DNA of 36,952 bases from Thermoanaerobaculia bacterium (GCA_028066595.1 JALCBJ010000053.1:1-36952); one strand, 5' to 3'; shown: positions 8,694-18,135, counted from the first letter of the stretch. Made by a program: numbers and translations. Notes: generated from the letters alone by a model not told the origin.

Positions 8694-9184
8694 GTGTTTG
8701 GGTTACGAATGCCAGCCCCCTGATTTTTCTCGCCAAGTTGGGACGGCTAGATTTACTGAACCATTCTGCGGGTCGGGTTCTCGTGCCGTCTGCCGTGTTG
8801 ACGGAAATCGGGCAGTACGATGATGCTGCGGCTTCCCAGGTCGCACGAGCGACCGAGAACTGGCTCCATCGAAGAGATGTGAGACAGAGCCGGTTACTAG
8901 GCCTGTTTCAGGCTGAGCTTGGTGCTGGCGAGGCGGCGACCCTTGCACTCGCATCGGAGGTTCGGGCTGCACGAGTGGTGCTAGACGACCTCGATGGCCG
9001 CCGATGGGCCAGGAAGCTGGACCTAGAGGTGATCGGGACGCTCGGCCTGTTGTTGGGTGCCAAGCTCCGCGGTGACGTAACGTCACTTCGAACGAGCATC
9101 GATGAATTGAAATCTCATGGATTTAGGGCCAGCCAGCTTCTGATCGAGGCCGTTTTGGAACAGGCCGGGGAACTAACGAGCTAA
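8690..9184 (+). CDS. DUF3368 PIN-like protein, probable toxin
   Basis: The 164-residue protein has the DUF3368 pattern of PIN-domain RNases, which act as toxins when their antitoxin is lost. It begins VTNASPLIFLAKLGRLDLL, then has VLVPSAVLTEIG, an acidic LGAGEAATLALA helix, and VVLDDLDGRRWA with clustered Asp. In many PIN proteins the first acidic residue is Asp; here it is Asn, which I recall as also common in this subfamily, so it need not mean loss of function. The start is TTG 8690, overlapping the antitoxin stop as TTGA; no ATG or GTG is in frame near it. A convergent gene follows after 124 nt. Confidence 0.82.
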   Translation: MSVWVTNASPLIFLAKLGRLDLLNHSAGRVLVPSAVLTEIGQYDDAAASQVARATENWLHRRDVRQSRLLGLFQAELGAGEAATLALASEVRAARVVLDDLDGRRWARKLDLEVIGTLGLLLGAKLRGDVTSLRTSIDELKSHGFRASQLLIEAVLEQAGELTS

Positions 9185-9308
9185 GTCACCTCGACTTCTC
9201 GTTCCTCGTTTCCAGCGGGAAGCGAATCTGGCGGCACCCGTCGGACGAGGAGGCCCACTGCACTCGCGCGTAGTAGGTGCGGATCACGAGTGATGAACGG
9301 TTGGGAGC

Positions 9309-11039
9309 TCAGTTGGCCGGGTCCTTCAAGCTTACCCTCGCCCTCACGTTCTTCTGCAGCCCTCGAACTCGCAGCTCTCGGGCGGGCCGATGGCGGATCC
9401 ACGGCCATCGGACTCGGAGCTCTTCGGGAGTTGCTTCGCCGAGTCCGTAGTGGACGGTGAGTGGGTTCTGGCTCAAGTAGGAGGACGCGGTTCGCACCTC
9501 CCGCAACTGAGTGAGGGAGCCGGTCCGGACGTACACCTTGGCGCCGATGCCCTGGCGGTTTCCAGGTAGATCGGTGCGTATGTCGACCTGAAGCCAGCCT
9601 CCGGCGTCGGCGAGATTCTCGTAGACCTCGGCATCGTCGTTGCTGTTGGTGACCACGAGGTCGAGATCACCGTCCGCGTCGAGGTCGCCGGTGGCGAGTC
9701 CGCGACTGGAGCGAACCAGGTCGACGCCCGAGCTCTGCACCCTCAGGTATTTACCGCCTTCGTTCTCGAACAGCTGGTTCTCCTGCTTGTAGGTGGTGCC
9801 GGTTCCCCACTCCTCGACGTTGTGGACGATGTGGCCGTTGGCCACCGCCAGATCGAGGTCGCCGTCATTGTCCAGGTCTGCGAAGTCCGTTCCGAAACCG
9901 ACCTTCAGCATCGAGGCTTCCGCGACTCCGGTGACGAATCGGCGGTCGACGAAGAGCCCGCCGCCCAAGTTGCCGTAGAAAGCGTTGGTCTGCAGGTCTA
10001 GGTGGGTGACGAAGAGATCGAGATGGCCATCGGAGTCGAAGTCGGCGGCGTCGACTCCCATGCCAGCCTCTTCGTGGCCGAGATGGCTTACCGCCGTTCC
10101 CACGAGGACCGCGATTTCTTCGAAGGCACCGTCGCCGAGATTGGAGAAATGAAAGTTCGGCGTCATGTCGTTGGCAACGTAGACGTCCGGGGCCCCGTTG
10201 CCGTCGAGATCGCTCCAAACCACGCCCAAACCCTTGCCAAGGCGAGCCTGTCCGTCCTCGAAGTGTGTAATGCCAGCTTGTTCGGACGCGCCTTCGAATG
10301 TGCCGTCTCCGCGGCCGCGAAACAGGTGATCGGGCATCCCGGCGTAGACGTCGGGATGACAATAGGAACGGCGCCCCTTCTCACGTACACCGCAGACCGG
10401 GTTGTTGTCCCAGGAGAAGTCGACGTAATCGGTGACGTAGAGATCGAGGTCGCCGTCACCATCCGCATCGGCGAAACCGGCGGATGCGCTCCAGGTCGGT
10501 ACTGCGACGCCGGCGCGGACACTGGCGTCCACGAAGGTGCCGTCACCCTGGTTTAGAAACAGGTGATTTGGGCCCCAGGCGGTGACGTAGAGATCGAGAT
10601 CGCCGTCGCCGTCCACGTCGCCCGCGGTAGCACCCATGCCGTACGACGTGACCACGATTCCTGAGACTTCCGTCACGTCGACGAAAGTCTGCACCGTTCG
10701 GCCGCCGAGGGCTTGGATTCCGTCGTTGCGCAGCAAACGCGTTCGCGGCTCGTCCCCCTGGTATCCCGGTACGGTGCCGCTGTCGACGTAGAGCAGGTCG
10801 GGGTCTCCGTCACCGTCGTAGTCGAAGAGCACGACGCCCGAACCCAGCGTCTCGATCATGTAGAAGTCGCCTGCTGCGCCGGAGTGATGGCGGAACTGCG
10901 CGTTCCAATCGGCGGAAACTTCGCGGAAGCGGATCGAGCCCTGGCTATCGGCCGCGCAGGGCGATTCTTGCCACGCCACGACGGAGGCAAGCAGAAGAGA
11001 AAGGACCGTTCGGCGACCGGCCGAGAAGATGCGGTTCAC
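9309..11039 (-). CDS. CRTAC1-like exported protein with FG-GAP/VCBS repeats and ASPIC/UnbV C-terminal domain
   Basis: The 576-residue protein begins with a signal peptide (RRTVLSLLLASVVAW, ending near CAAD). At least seven repeats follow, each holding a calcium-binding D-x-D-x-D-G-x-x-D motif: FDYDGDGDPD, DVDGDGDLDL, DADGDGDLDL, DLDGNGAPD, DFDSDGHLD, DLDNDGDLD and DLDADGDLD. These should form a beta-propeller. The last 90 or so residues, with GIGAKVYVRTG, SYLSQNPLTVHYGLG and LRVRWP, match the ASPIC/UnbV domain. Such proteins are extracellular or periplasmic; binding of carbohydrate or protein partners is inferred. It is the last gene of a three-gene minus-strand operon, 50 nt after the VWFA gene. 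Confidence 0.92.
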   Translation of the reverse strand: MNRIFSAGRRTVLSLLLASVVAWQESPCAADSQGSIRFREVSADWNAQFRHHSGAAGDFYMIETLGSGVVLFDYDGDGDPDLLYVDSGTVPGYQGDEPRTRLLRNDGIQALGGRTVQTFVDVTEVSGIVVTSYGMGATAGDVDGDGDLDLYVTAWGPNHLFLNQGDGTFVDASVRAGVAVPTWSASAGFADADGDGDLDLYVTDYVDFSWDNNPVCGVREKGRRSYCHPDVYAGMPDHLFRGRGDGTFEGASEQAGITHFEDGQARLGKGLGVVWSDLDGNGAPDVYVANDMTPNFHFSNLGDGAFEEIAVLVGTAVSHLGHEEAGMGVDAADFDSDGHLDLFVTHLDLQTNAFYGNLGGGLFVDRRFVTGVAEASMLKVGFGTDFADLDNDGDLDLAVANGHIVHNVEEWGTGTTYKQENQLFENEGGKYLRVQSSGVDLVRSSRGLATGDLDADGDLDLVVTNSNDDAEVYENLADAGGWLQVDIRTDLPGNRQGIGAKVYVRTGSLTQLREVRTASSYLSQNPLTVHYGLGEATPEELRVRWPWIRHRPARELRVRGLQKNVRARVSLKDPAN

Positions 11040-11089
11040 GTGCAGGGCTCGAAGGTACGAACTCGGGACTGGCTCGCCGAGGGCCTCGC

Positions 11090-13300
11090 TCAGCGGTCGA
11101 CGACAAAAGGCAGGCTACGCACCGAGGCGCGGCCGGTAAGAGGGTCGGTCACCTCGATCTGCAGAGAATGTACCCCAGCCTGGAGGTCGTCGGGAGAGAA
11201 ACGAGCGCGCAGCTTCTCGACGCCCTCGATTCCGCTGACGGTCCGCTCGACGCCGTGGAGCACGTTGCGGGCCACGATCTCACCGTCCTGGTTGCGCACC
11301 ACGCTACCCACCATCGGGCTGGTAGCGGGGAGGTTGTATGCGATGAGCACGACACCGGCCGATTCTCCTGGGCGCATGGCGGGGCGGGCCGAAGGCACGA
11401 TGGGCTCGCCGTCGACCACGAACGGGTAGACCACGGACGTTGCACCCTCTGGAGGTTTCTCCCGAGCCAACACCCAAGGTCGAGGCTCATCGTAGAACAC
11501 CGGGAAGACTTGCAGATCGTCGCTTTCGAAGTCGGGGACGACGACTCGGTTGGTGCTCACCCCGGTGAGACCCGAACCCACCTCTCGTACCAAGATCCGC
11601 AACAGATAGTCGCCCTGCGGTAGGAGCATGTGGCCATAGAACTTGAACCCGTTCTGCGCCAACGGATTCTCGGAGTCTGCGCTGTCGAGCTCCAGGCGCT
11701 GAGAGAAGAAGTCCTTCATCGAACCCTCGGCGTCGGAGGCGTAGGCGAAGAGCTCGACATCGACTTTTCCCACTCCGTTGTCCGGCAGGATGTCGGTACC
11801 GTCCACCTGGACGACGACGGGTACGTAGGCCTCCTCGACACCGGACCGGAACGGTGTTGCCATTACCTCGATACCGATATCGTCCCGCGTCTCCGCCGCA
11901 GCGATGGCGTCGGCGGCCAGGAGGTTCCTCTCGAGAGCAGGAACCTGCTGAAACGGGCGAGGTGCGTAGTATCCGGACCGGTGGGAGACTTCCAGTGTCC
12001 TGCTTCTCACGCCCTGGATCTCACGGCCCTTGAGTGACACCTTCAAGGGGTGAAACGAACCGTCCCATTCGACGTCGGGTCGGATCGACAGCACATAGGT
12101 GATCTTGGAGCGTTTCAGGACGTCGTTCAGCCGTTCGCCGAACCGGTTGGTGTCTTCGATCAGCGTGCCACCGGTCTCGTTCGCTAGAAAGAAGAGGGCG
12201 TCGTCGGATCCAGTGGGCACCGCGGAGGCATCTAGGGTCTCGGCAGTTCCCACCTGCAGGCCGGCGATATCGAGGGAGTGGAGCACGGAATCGGAGCGCT
12301 TGAACTCCTGGAGCATTTCCTGCACCCGCGCTTGCAGCGTGGAATTGCCATAGGACTCGTCGGTATCGACGAGCCACAGATTCCCCGCGAGGCGATCCTG
12401 AGCCGACTGATCGCGATCTTGATCCATCGGGGCGCGGCCGAAGAAGAGAGATCCGTCGAACCCTTCCGAGAACAGAATCACCTGCTTCCGGCCACGAACG
12501 CTGTCGAGACTGCGGGCCAAGCGGCTGAGCGCCGCCGCCCAGCTTTCGATACGCCCCACCACGTAGGCGCGTTGACCTCGCTGCATGTAAGTACCGATGG
12601 CCCGGAAACTCTCGAATCCGGACTCTTCGAGCGCCTGACGGATCGTCGACCGTTCGCCGGAGAAATCACCTGCGCCCGTGGAGTCGGTGAGGCCGGGGTC
12701 GTCGATGAAGAAGCGAAGCGGATCGATCTGTCCGGGGCGGCGGAGGAGACCGAGCCCGTCGATGCCTCGAGCGAGCTGCGCTCGGTCCTCCGTGAACGTG
12801 ACGAGGAGCTTGGGGCCGTACTCCACCGAGAAGGTGGCGATGGCGGCTAGGTCGTCGGGGCGAAGCCCGTCGAGCACGAATTCCCGGGCCGCCCGGCGCG
12901 CCTTCTCGAGCGCCACGGGTGTGGAGAACGTCAGATCGAACAGAAGCAAGAACCGTCTGCGAGCCAAGGAAGGAGGCTCGGTGGGATCGGTCGCCGGGGC
13001 AGCAGGGACAGCCAGCTCCGTGTCGTAGACCTCGAAATCGGCGATCGGGCGGACGACCTTTCCGTCTCTGACCTCGAAGTCGTCGGCGGTGAGGCCAGCG
13101 ACGGACTCGCCGTCGCGATTGAAGACGAAGACCGGGATCTCGACTTCGAATACCCGACTGACGCCGCCGTAGACCCGATCGCCTGTCGACTCGTCTGTCT
13201 GCGCGAATCCCGCTACGGTCCCGAGGGTGAGAAGGAGCAGGGCCGAGACTACGAAGTGGGCACCTGCCGACAAGAGTCGCCGAGTCGACACGATCGTCAT
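11090..13300 (-). CDS. exported VWFA-related protein of the acidobacterial type
   Basis: This 736-residue protein has a signal peptide (VVSALLLLTLGTVAGFA, cleavage near residue 33), then VEIPVFVFNRDGESVAGL and TADDFEVRDG, the N-terminal part typical of the VWFA-related family abundant in Acidobacteriota. The von Willebrand A domain starts at about residue 117 (FLLLFDLTFS); Asp122, Thr124 and Ser126 form a D-x-T-x-S version of the metal site. A large C-terminal part after about residue 430 is all-beta in character and unassigned. Its ATG overlaps the stop of the upstream TPR gene as ATGA, so the two are coupled. VWA proteins bind other proteins through the metal site; partners here are unknown but may include the neighbouring products. 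Confidence 0.88.
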   Translation of the reverse strand: MTIVSTRRLLSAGAHFVVSALLLLTLGTVAGFAQTDESTGDRVYGGVSRVFEVEIPVFVFNRDGESVAGLTADDFEVRDGKVVRPIADFEVYDTELAVPAAPATDPTEPPSLARRRFLLLFDLTFSTPVALEKARRAAREFVLDGLRPDDLAAIATFSVEYGPKLLVTFTEDRAQLARGIDGLGLLRRPGQIDPLRFFIDDPGLTDSTGAGDFSGERSTIRQALEESGFESFRAIGTYMQRGQRAYVVGRIESWAAALSRLARSLDSVRGRKQVILFSEGFDGSLFFGRAPMDQDRDQSAQDRLAGNLWLVDTDESYGNSTLQARVQEMLQEFKRSDSVLHSLDIAGLQVGTAETLDASAVPTGSDDALFFLANETGGTLIEDTNRFGERLNDVLKRSKITYVLSIRPDVEWDGSFHPLKVSLKGREIQGVRSRTLEVSHRSGYYAPRPFQQVPALERNLLAADAIAAAETRDDIGIEVMATPFRSGVEEAYVPVVVQVDGTDILPDNGVGKVDVELFAYASDAEGSMKDFFSQRLELDSADSENPLAQNGFKFYGHMLLPQGDYLLRILVREVGSGLTGVSTNRVVVPDFESDDLQVFPVFYDEPRPWVLAREKPPEGATSVVYPFVVDGEPIVPSARPAMRPGESAGVVLIAYNLPATSPMVGSVVRNQDGEIVARNVLHGVERTVSGIEGVEKLRARFSPDDLQAGVHSLQIEVTDPLTGRASVRSLPFVVDR

Positions 13301-14475
13301 CGATCCGTCCCGGTGGAAGTATCCCCACCTTCGCCCCGTGAGGCTTGGTCCAGTGCCTCTGCCAAGCGGCGCGCCTCGCGGTGAGTGGCGTCGAGGCGCA
13401 GGGCACGGTCGACATGGTGGCGGGCCTTGTCCAGGTCGCCTACGTCGAGGAAGTAGTTTGCCAGGCCTACGTGTACTTCTGGCACCTCGGAGTCGACCCG
13501 AAGCGCGCGCCGCAGGTAGTCGAGTGCGCGATCGAGATTGCCGTCGAAGCGTGAACGCTCGGCCTGGAACAGATAGAAGTAAGGGTTGGTGGTCTTGAGC
13601 TCTTCGATACCCGCCAGGATCTCGTGAGCCTCGTCTTCGTTTCCCATCGTCTGATAGAGGCGAGCCAGGTTGGAACGCAGCGCCACATCTTGCGGAGAGA
13701 TCTCGAGTCCCGATCGGTAGGCAGCCAGCGCAGCCTCGAAGTCGCCGCGACGGGCGAGGATGACGCCACGATTGTTGATGGCTTTTTCGAATCTCGGGGC
13801 GAGGGAAACAGCCATCTCTACCAACCGCAACGCTTCGTCGAGATCTCCGTCCATCATCGCCTCGGCCGCGAGGTTGTTGTAGAAGTGAGCAGCTGCGTTA
13901 ACGTCGTCGATCGGAGCGAAGTTGCGGTACGACTTGGCCCGATACGGAAGGAAGTCGAACGTCTGCAACTCGCCGTTGACGTGCATGCCCGCCACCATGT
14001 GCCCCTGGCTCAGCACCAGACCGTCGGAGTGTCGCCAGCGTTGGTGGTCGCGTACCTCCACATAGAAGGGGTTCATCCGGTAGTGGCGGCCCACTCCGAC
14101 GAACAGGTTGACGAACGACAGGCAGTTTCCCTCGGCACTGGCGAAGGTATCGCCGGCGTCGCGCGTCGGCCGGAGGGAATAGCGGAGTCCCACGTCGTCG
14201 AAAATGAAATCGAGCACCTGTTGGGTACGGATCGTTTCGCGCACCGCTGGCTTGGCGCGGGTCTCCAGCCTCTGGAGGATTTCGGGCGTCAGACGGTAGG
14301 GAACCACGAAACGCGCCGACTGCTCGGAAGAGAGGCGGGCTTCGGCCTCGGTCCGTGTGTGTGCCACCGAATCAAAGCTAGCAGGCTGACTGGCGCACGC
14401 CGCGAGGTAGAGCAGCGATCCGGAGAGCACCGGGAATAGCGCTGGGTGAGGTCGTCGTGGGCGCGGGTTCAGCAT
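13297..14475 (-). CDS. lipoprotein with transglutaminase-like domain and TPR repeats
   Basis: The 392-residue protein has a lipoprotein signal with lipobox LAAC (Cys27). A cysteine-protease-like transglutaminase fold follows: GNCLSF (Cys118), SQGHMVAG (His159) and LQTFDFLP (Asp174) form a plausible Cys-His-Asp triad. From about residue 195 to the end there are about five tetratricopeptide repeats, recognisable from motifs such as NNRGVILARRGDFEAALAAY and NLARLYQTMGNEDEA. It probably sits on the periplasmic face of a membrane and acts as a scaffold, perhaps with peptide-bond or crosslinking activity. It is the first gene of the minus-strand operon; AAGGAG lies just before its ATG. Divergent to the TonB-dependent receptors. 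Confidence 0.87.
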   Translation of the reverse strand: MLNPRPRRPHPALFPVLSGSLLYLAACASQPASFDSVAHTRTEAEARLSSEQSARFVVPYRLTPEILQRLETRAKPAVRETIRTQQVLDFIFDDVGLRYSLRPTRDAGDTFASAEGNCLSFVNLFVGVGRHYRMNPFYVEVRDHQRWRHSDGLVLSQGHMVAGMHVNGELQTFDFLPYRAKSYRNFAPIDDVNAAAHFYNNLAAEAMMDGDLDEALRLVEMAVSLAPRFEKAINNRGVILARRGDFEAALAAYRSGLEISPQDVALRSNLARLYQTMGNEDEAHEILAGIEELKTTNPYFYLFQAERSRFDGNLDRALDYLRRALRVDSEVPEVHVGLANYFLDVGDLDKARHHVDRALRLDATHREARRLAEALDQASRGEGGDTSTGTDR

Positions 14476-14730
14476 GATCTCCTTCGCGATACGTCCACGA
14501 GGCAGAGAGGATTGTCCCTCGACATTAGCGACTTTGACGAGATTCCGAGAAGCAAGAAGTGACGAGTTGCTGCCGAACGGACGTCGAGCCGGGGTTTCGA
14601 CGACTCTGTATTTCCGGACCCTCTACTCTAGCACCTCCGGTTCCGCCGCCCGATCTGCGGTTGCCAGTTGGGAGAGGTAACCAGGTCTTGGCTCGGTCTT
14701 CGTGACAATCTGCGCCCCGGTTGATTGTGA

Positions 14731-14747
14731 TTGGTCCCTGGGACCAA
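14731..14747. promoter_or_regulatory. 17-nt perfect palindrome, candidate operator
   Basis: TTGGTCCCTGGGACCAA is perfectly symmetrical around T14739, with 8-bp arms. Its core GTCCCTGGGAC recurs before the second receptor at 18388-18398. It lies about 100 nt upstream of the best promoter for receptor 1, where an activator could bind, and also between the two divergent units. Confidence 0.45.
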
Positions 14748-14841
14748 AATCGGCAGCTCGGGTTCAATGGCTTGGATCACATGATCAATCCATTGAAGAA
14801 TCAAGTGTTTCCGCCGTTCCGCCCCGTGGCGTGGTGATCTA

Positions 14842-14870
14842 TTGCGACTTGGGATCGTCCCGCATACAAT
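14842..14870 (+). promoter_or_regulatory. sigma70-type promoter for TonB-dependent receptor 1
   Basis: TTGCGA at 14842-14847 and TACAAT at 14865-14870 are separated by exactly 17 nt. This is the best promoter match found in the region. Transcription would begin near 14877 and give a leader of about 260 nt. Confidence 0.45.
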
Positions 14871-15021
14871 GCCAGTCGTCCCAAGGTTTAATGAACCCCT
14901 CAGGTATTCCGATCCAGCTCTCCAAGCTGTCTCGCTATCCACGACTTCGCTCTGGCAGCTCTTTTGCAGTCCGTCGAGCGAATGCATCCACAGCCGTGAC
15001 CAGTTCTATTCCGCCTACGAC

Positions 15022-15050
15022 CCGTCCAGATGATTCCGACATCCGGACGG
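15022..15050 (+). promoter_or_regulatory. leader hairpin in the 5' untranslated region of receptor 1
   Basis: CCGTCCAGATG (15022-15032) and CATCCGGACGG (15040-15050) form 11 positions with one mismatch around the loop ATTCCGA. The hairpin ends about 85 nt before the start codon. No T-run follows, so it is not a terminator; a role in mRNA stability or control is possible. No known riboswitch is recognised. Confidence 0.35.
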
Positions 15051-15135
15051 CGAGGCGACTGGAATCTGAAGCGGCGACGCAGCGGGGCCGACGTGGTCTC
15101 CGCAGCGATCTTCAACCGAACGGAGGAAAGAACGA

Positions 15136-18111
15136 ATGCATCGATCCACCCTACGCCTGATCGCGATGAGCGCGATCCTGGTGTTGCTGACTGCCGGCGT
15201 GGCTTATGGCCAGGCCCAGAACGGCAACCTCTATGGCACGACCGCCACCAGTGACGGCTCGGCTCTGCCGGGCGTCACCGTCACGGTGACCGGGCCCTCA
15301 ACCCAGGTTCAGGTCACGGACGCCAGCGGTGACTTCCGCTTCCTCGGCCTGTCTCCAGGAACCTACTCGCTGACGGCGGAGCTAGACGGCTTCTCCAAGG
15401 TCGAGTACCCGAACGTCCAGATCAGTGTCGGCCGCAACACGTCGCTTAGCGTCTCGCTGAGCGAGGCTGTGGAGGAGACCATCACGGTGACCTCCGAGAG
15501 CCCCTTACTGGACAGCCGCAAGATCACTACCGGCTCGACGGTCAACGCCCTCGAGCTAGAGAAGATCCCGACCTCCCGTGATCCTTGGGCCATCTTGCAG
15601 ACGGTCCCTGGCGTGCAGGTCGACCGCATCAACGTGGGCGGTAACGAGAGCGGCCAGCAGGCCCAGTACGTCGGGCCTGGCTCGAGCGGCGACGATGCCG
15701 TGTGGGCCGTGGACGGCGTGGTCATCACCGACATGGGCGCCATCGGCTCTTCGCCGACCTACTACAACTTCGACGCGTTCCAGGAAATGCAGGCTGCCAC
15801 CGGCGGTTCCGACGCGACCCTGGCCACCGCCGGCGTGACGCTGAACATGGTGACCAAGCGCGGTGGCAACGAGTGGAAGGGCTCCGGGCGCTTTGTGACG
15901 GCTGATGATTCCTGGCAGTCCGACCTCGACTTCGATGCCAACGATCTCGGTCAGGACTTCGACGGTCCTGGCGGCACGGAAGCCCAAGATGAGTTCAAGC
16001 AGGGCAACCGGATCACCAGCATCGAGGACTACGGTATCGAGGCCGGTGGACCCATCGTCCAGGACAAGCTGTGGATCTGGGCCAACTATGGCGTCCAGGA
16101 GATCGATCTGCTGACCATCAGCGACTTCTCCGACTTCACGAAGCTTGAGAGCTACGGCGCCAAGATCAACGCCCAGCCGACGGCCTCCAACTCCTTGGTC
16201 GGCTTTTACAACTACGGCGACAAGATCAAGAATGGCCGTAACGCCGGTCCGACCCGTCCGCAGCCGACCACCTGGAACCAGACCGGCCCGACCGACATCT
16301 ACAAACTGGAAGACACGCACGTGTTCTCCTCCAGCTTCTTCCTGACCGGCCTCGCTTCCTACGTCGGCGGTGGCTTCCAGCTCACGCCGCAAGGCGGGCT
16401 CGACGGCCCCGACACCATTCTCGACTCGGACTTCGTCTGGCAGAGTAACTTTCTGCACCACGAGACGGAACGGCCGCAGGAGCAGCTCAAGCTCGACGCT
16501 TCCTACTTCTTCGACACCGGGTCCGTGGGTCACGAGTTGAAGTTCGGCGTCGGTTACCGAACCGCCGAGCTAACGTCCATGTCCGAATGGCCTGGTGACG
16601 CGCTGCGTCTCAACTACAACATCTCCAACTACGACACGCCGTACGAGGTCGTGGCGATCGTCCGGCCCCGCTCGGAGGATCTGGATACGGAGTACACCTC
16701 GCTCTACGTTCAGGACACCCTCACTACGGGCAACCTGACGGCGAATGTCGGTCTCCGTTACGACGCGCAGGACGGCAAGCTGAACTCCGTGAGCGTACGC
16801 TCGGTACCGGGCTTCGAGGCCCTCCCAGACGGTTCGCCGCTGTTCCCTGCCGCCACGTCGGTGGCGAAGGACCAAGGCTTCGAGTGGGAAGACATCACCC
16901 CGCGTCTGGGCCTGACCTACGCCCTCGGCGCCGAGCGCAAGACTCTCTTGCGCGCCAGCCTGTCGCAGTTCGCTCAGCAGATGGGCCAGGGCAACACGAC
17001 GATCCTGTCGACGGCGACCTACTCCTACGCCTACTTCTACTACGACGACCTCAACGGTGATGGTCGGACGACCGTGGACGAGATCATCGATTTCGGCGAC
17101 GGTCCGCTATTCGACGACAACTTCGATCCGCTGTACCAGACGGTCAACGACCGTGTCGATCCGGATTTCGAGGCGCAGATCACCGAGGAGCTGATCCTCG
17201 GAATCGAGCACGCGGTCCGTCCCGAGCTGGTCATCGGCTTGAATGCGACTATCCGTAACATCGACGGATTCACCGCGAGCCGTCACCTGGTGTGCGGCAA
17301 CGGGACGTCCTGTGACAACCCGCGGCTCGCTACGGCCGCCGACTACACGGAGATCGATCGGGACGAGGACACACCGGGTACCCAAGGCGATTTCGTCACC
17401 CGGCCGGACGGCTCGACTCTCGAGGTTCCGTACTTCGGTCTCGTCGACGGCCTCGACGATGTCGGTACGTTTTTCACCAACGGCAACCGGGAACAGGACT
17501 ACGTCGGCTTCACTCTGTCGATCAACAAGCGCCTGGCCAATCGCTGGATGTTGCGCGGTAACTTCACCATTTCCGACTGGGAGTGGGATGTACCTTCCAA
17601 CCGCACCGACCCGGATCCGAACCTCTATCTCGGCGGTGGCGTGCGTGACGGTGACGTCGTGCTCCAAGGCTCCGGCTCCGGTTCCGGCTCCAAGGGTGGC
17701 GTGTACGTGAACTCGTCTTGGTCCTACAGTCTGACTGGTATGTACCAGGTCGCTCCCGATCGTGGCTGGGGCTTCAACGTCGCCGCCAGCCTGAACGGCC
17801 GTGAAGGCTACGCGGTCCCTTACTTCGTACGCGGACCTCGGCCCTTCAGCACCCAGGGCAGCATCAATGCCTACGCGGTGACTTCGGCGGACGAGTTCCG
17901 TCTGGACGACATCCACGTTCTCGATCTCCGCGTCGAGAAAGAGTTCAACATCAGCGACTTCTCCTTCACGGTGGGCGCAGAGCTCTTCAACGCGTTCAAC
18001 GAGTCGACCGTTATTCAGCGGTCGCATCGTTTGGGTCGTTCCAACACGGATCACGTAACCGAGATCCTTAGCCCGCGTGTCGCGCGCGTCTCGGTTCGAT
18101 TCACCTTCTGA
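15136..18111 (+). CDS. TonB-dependent receptor 1 with carboxypeptidase-regulatory-like domain
   Basis: The 991-residue outer-membrane protein begins with a signal peptide (IAMSAILVLLTAGVAYG, cleavage near residue 25). Residues 30-110 form a carboxypeptidase-regulatory-like beta-sandwich (LPGVTVTVTG, DFRFLGLSPGTYSL). A TonB-box-like ETITVTSESP follows, then the plug (PTSRDPWAILQTVPGV, WAVDGVVITDMGA) and a long beta-barrel that ends in Phe (VSVRFTF), as needed for outer-membrane assembly. Residues 638-649 (DLNGDGRTTVDE) fit the canonical EF-hand calcium loop. These receptors import ligands with energy from TonB; the ligand is unknown. GGAGG at 15121-15125 precedes the ATG. A strong terminator follows, so it is probably monocistronic. 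It is paralogous to the next gene. Confidence 0.95.
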   Translation: MHRSTLRLIAMSAILVLLTAGVAYGQAQNGNLYGTTATSDGSALPGVTVTVTGPSTQVQVTDASGDFRFLGLSPGTYSLTAELDGFSKVEYPNVQISVGRNTSLSVSLSEAVEETITVTSESPLLDSRKITTGSTVNALELEKIPTSRDPWAILQTVPGVQVDRINVGGNESGQQAQYVGPGSSGDDAVWAVDGVVITDMGAIGSSPTYYNFDAFQEMQAATGGSDATLATAGVTLNMVTKRGGNEWKGSGRFVTADDSWQSDLDFDANDLGQDFDGPGGTEAQDEFKQGNRITSIEDYGIEAGGPIVQDKLWIWANYGVQEIDLLTISDFSDFTKLESYGAKINAQPTASNSLVGFYNYGDKIKNGRNAGPTRPQPTTWNQTGPTDIYKLEDTHVFSSSFFLTGLASYVGGGFQLTPQGGLDGPDTILDSDFVWQSNFLHHETERPQEQLKLDASYFFDTGSVGHELKFGVGYRTAELTSMSEWPGDALRLNYNISNYDTPYEVVAIVRPRSEDLDTEYTSLYVQDTLTTGNLTANVGLRYDAQDGKLNSVSVRSVPGFEALPDGSPLFPAATSVAKDQGFEWEDITPRLGLTYALGAERKTLLRASLSQFAQQMGQGNTTILSTATYSYAYFYYDDLNGDGRTTVDEIIDFGDGPLFDDNFDPLYQTVNDRVDPDFEAQITEELILGIEHAVRPELVIGLNATIRNIDGFTASRHLVCGNGTSCDNPRLATAADYTEIDRDEDTPGTQGDFVTRPDGSTLEVPYFGLVDGLDDVGTFFTNGNREQDYVGFTLSINKRLANRWMLRGNFTISDWEWDVPSNRTDPDPNLYLGGGVRDGDVVLQGSGSGSGSKGGVYVNSSWSYSLTGMYQVAPDRGWGFNVAASLNGREGYAVPYFVRGPRPFSTQGSINAYAVTSADEFRLDDIHVLDLRVEKEFNISDFSFTVGAELFNAFNESTVIQRSHRLGRSNTDHVTEILSPRVARVSVRFTF

Positions 18112-18135
18112 TCGAACCTGCGTGATCTAGCGTGA

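Larger units (their letters stand above)
14476..15135. other. 660-nt divergent intergenic region before the first TonB-dependent receptor
   Basis: No convincing gene is seen on either strand; the open frames here lack family motifs and a ribosome site. It holds a 17-nt palindrome (14731-14747), a good sigma70-type promoter (14842-14870), a leader hairpin (15022-15050), and, just before the receptor ATG, GGAGG at 15121-15125. The minus-strand operon starts at its left edge. Confidence 0.7.

Noticed and set aside
9309-11039. Reading the D-x-D-x-D-G motifs of the CRTAC1-like protein as EF-hands
   Set aside because: They recur at beta-propeller spacing with FG-GAP/VCBS context and lack the Glu at position 12, unlike the receptor loops.
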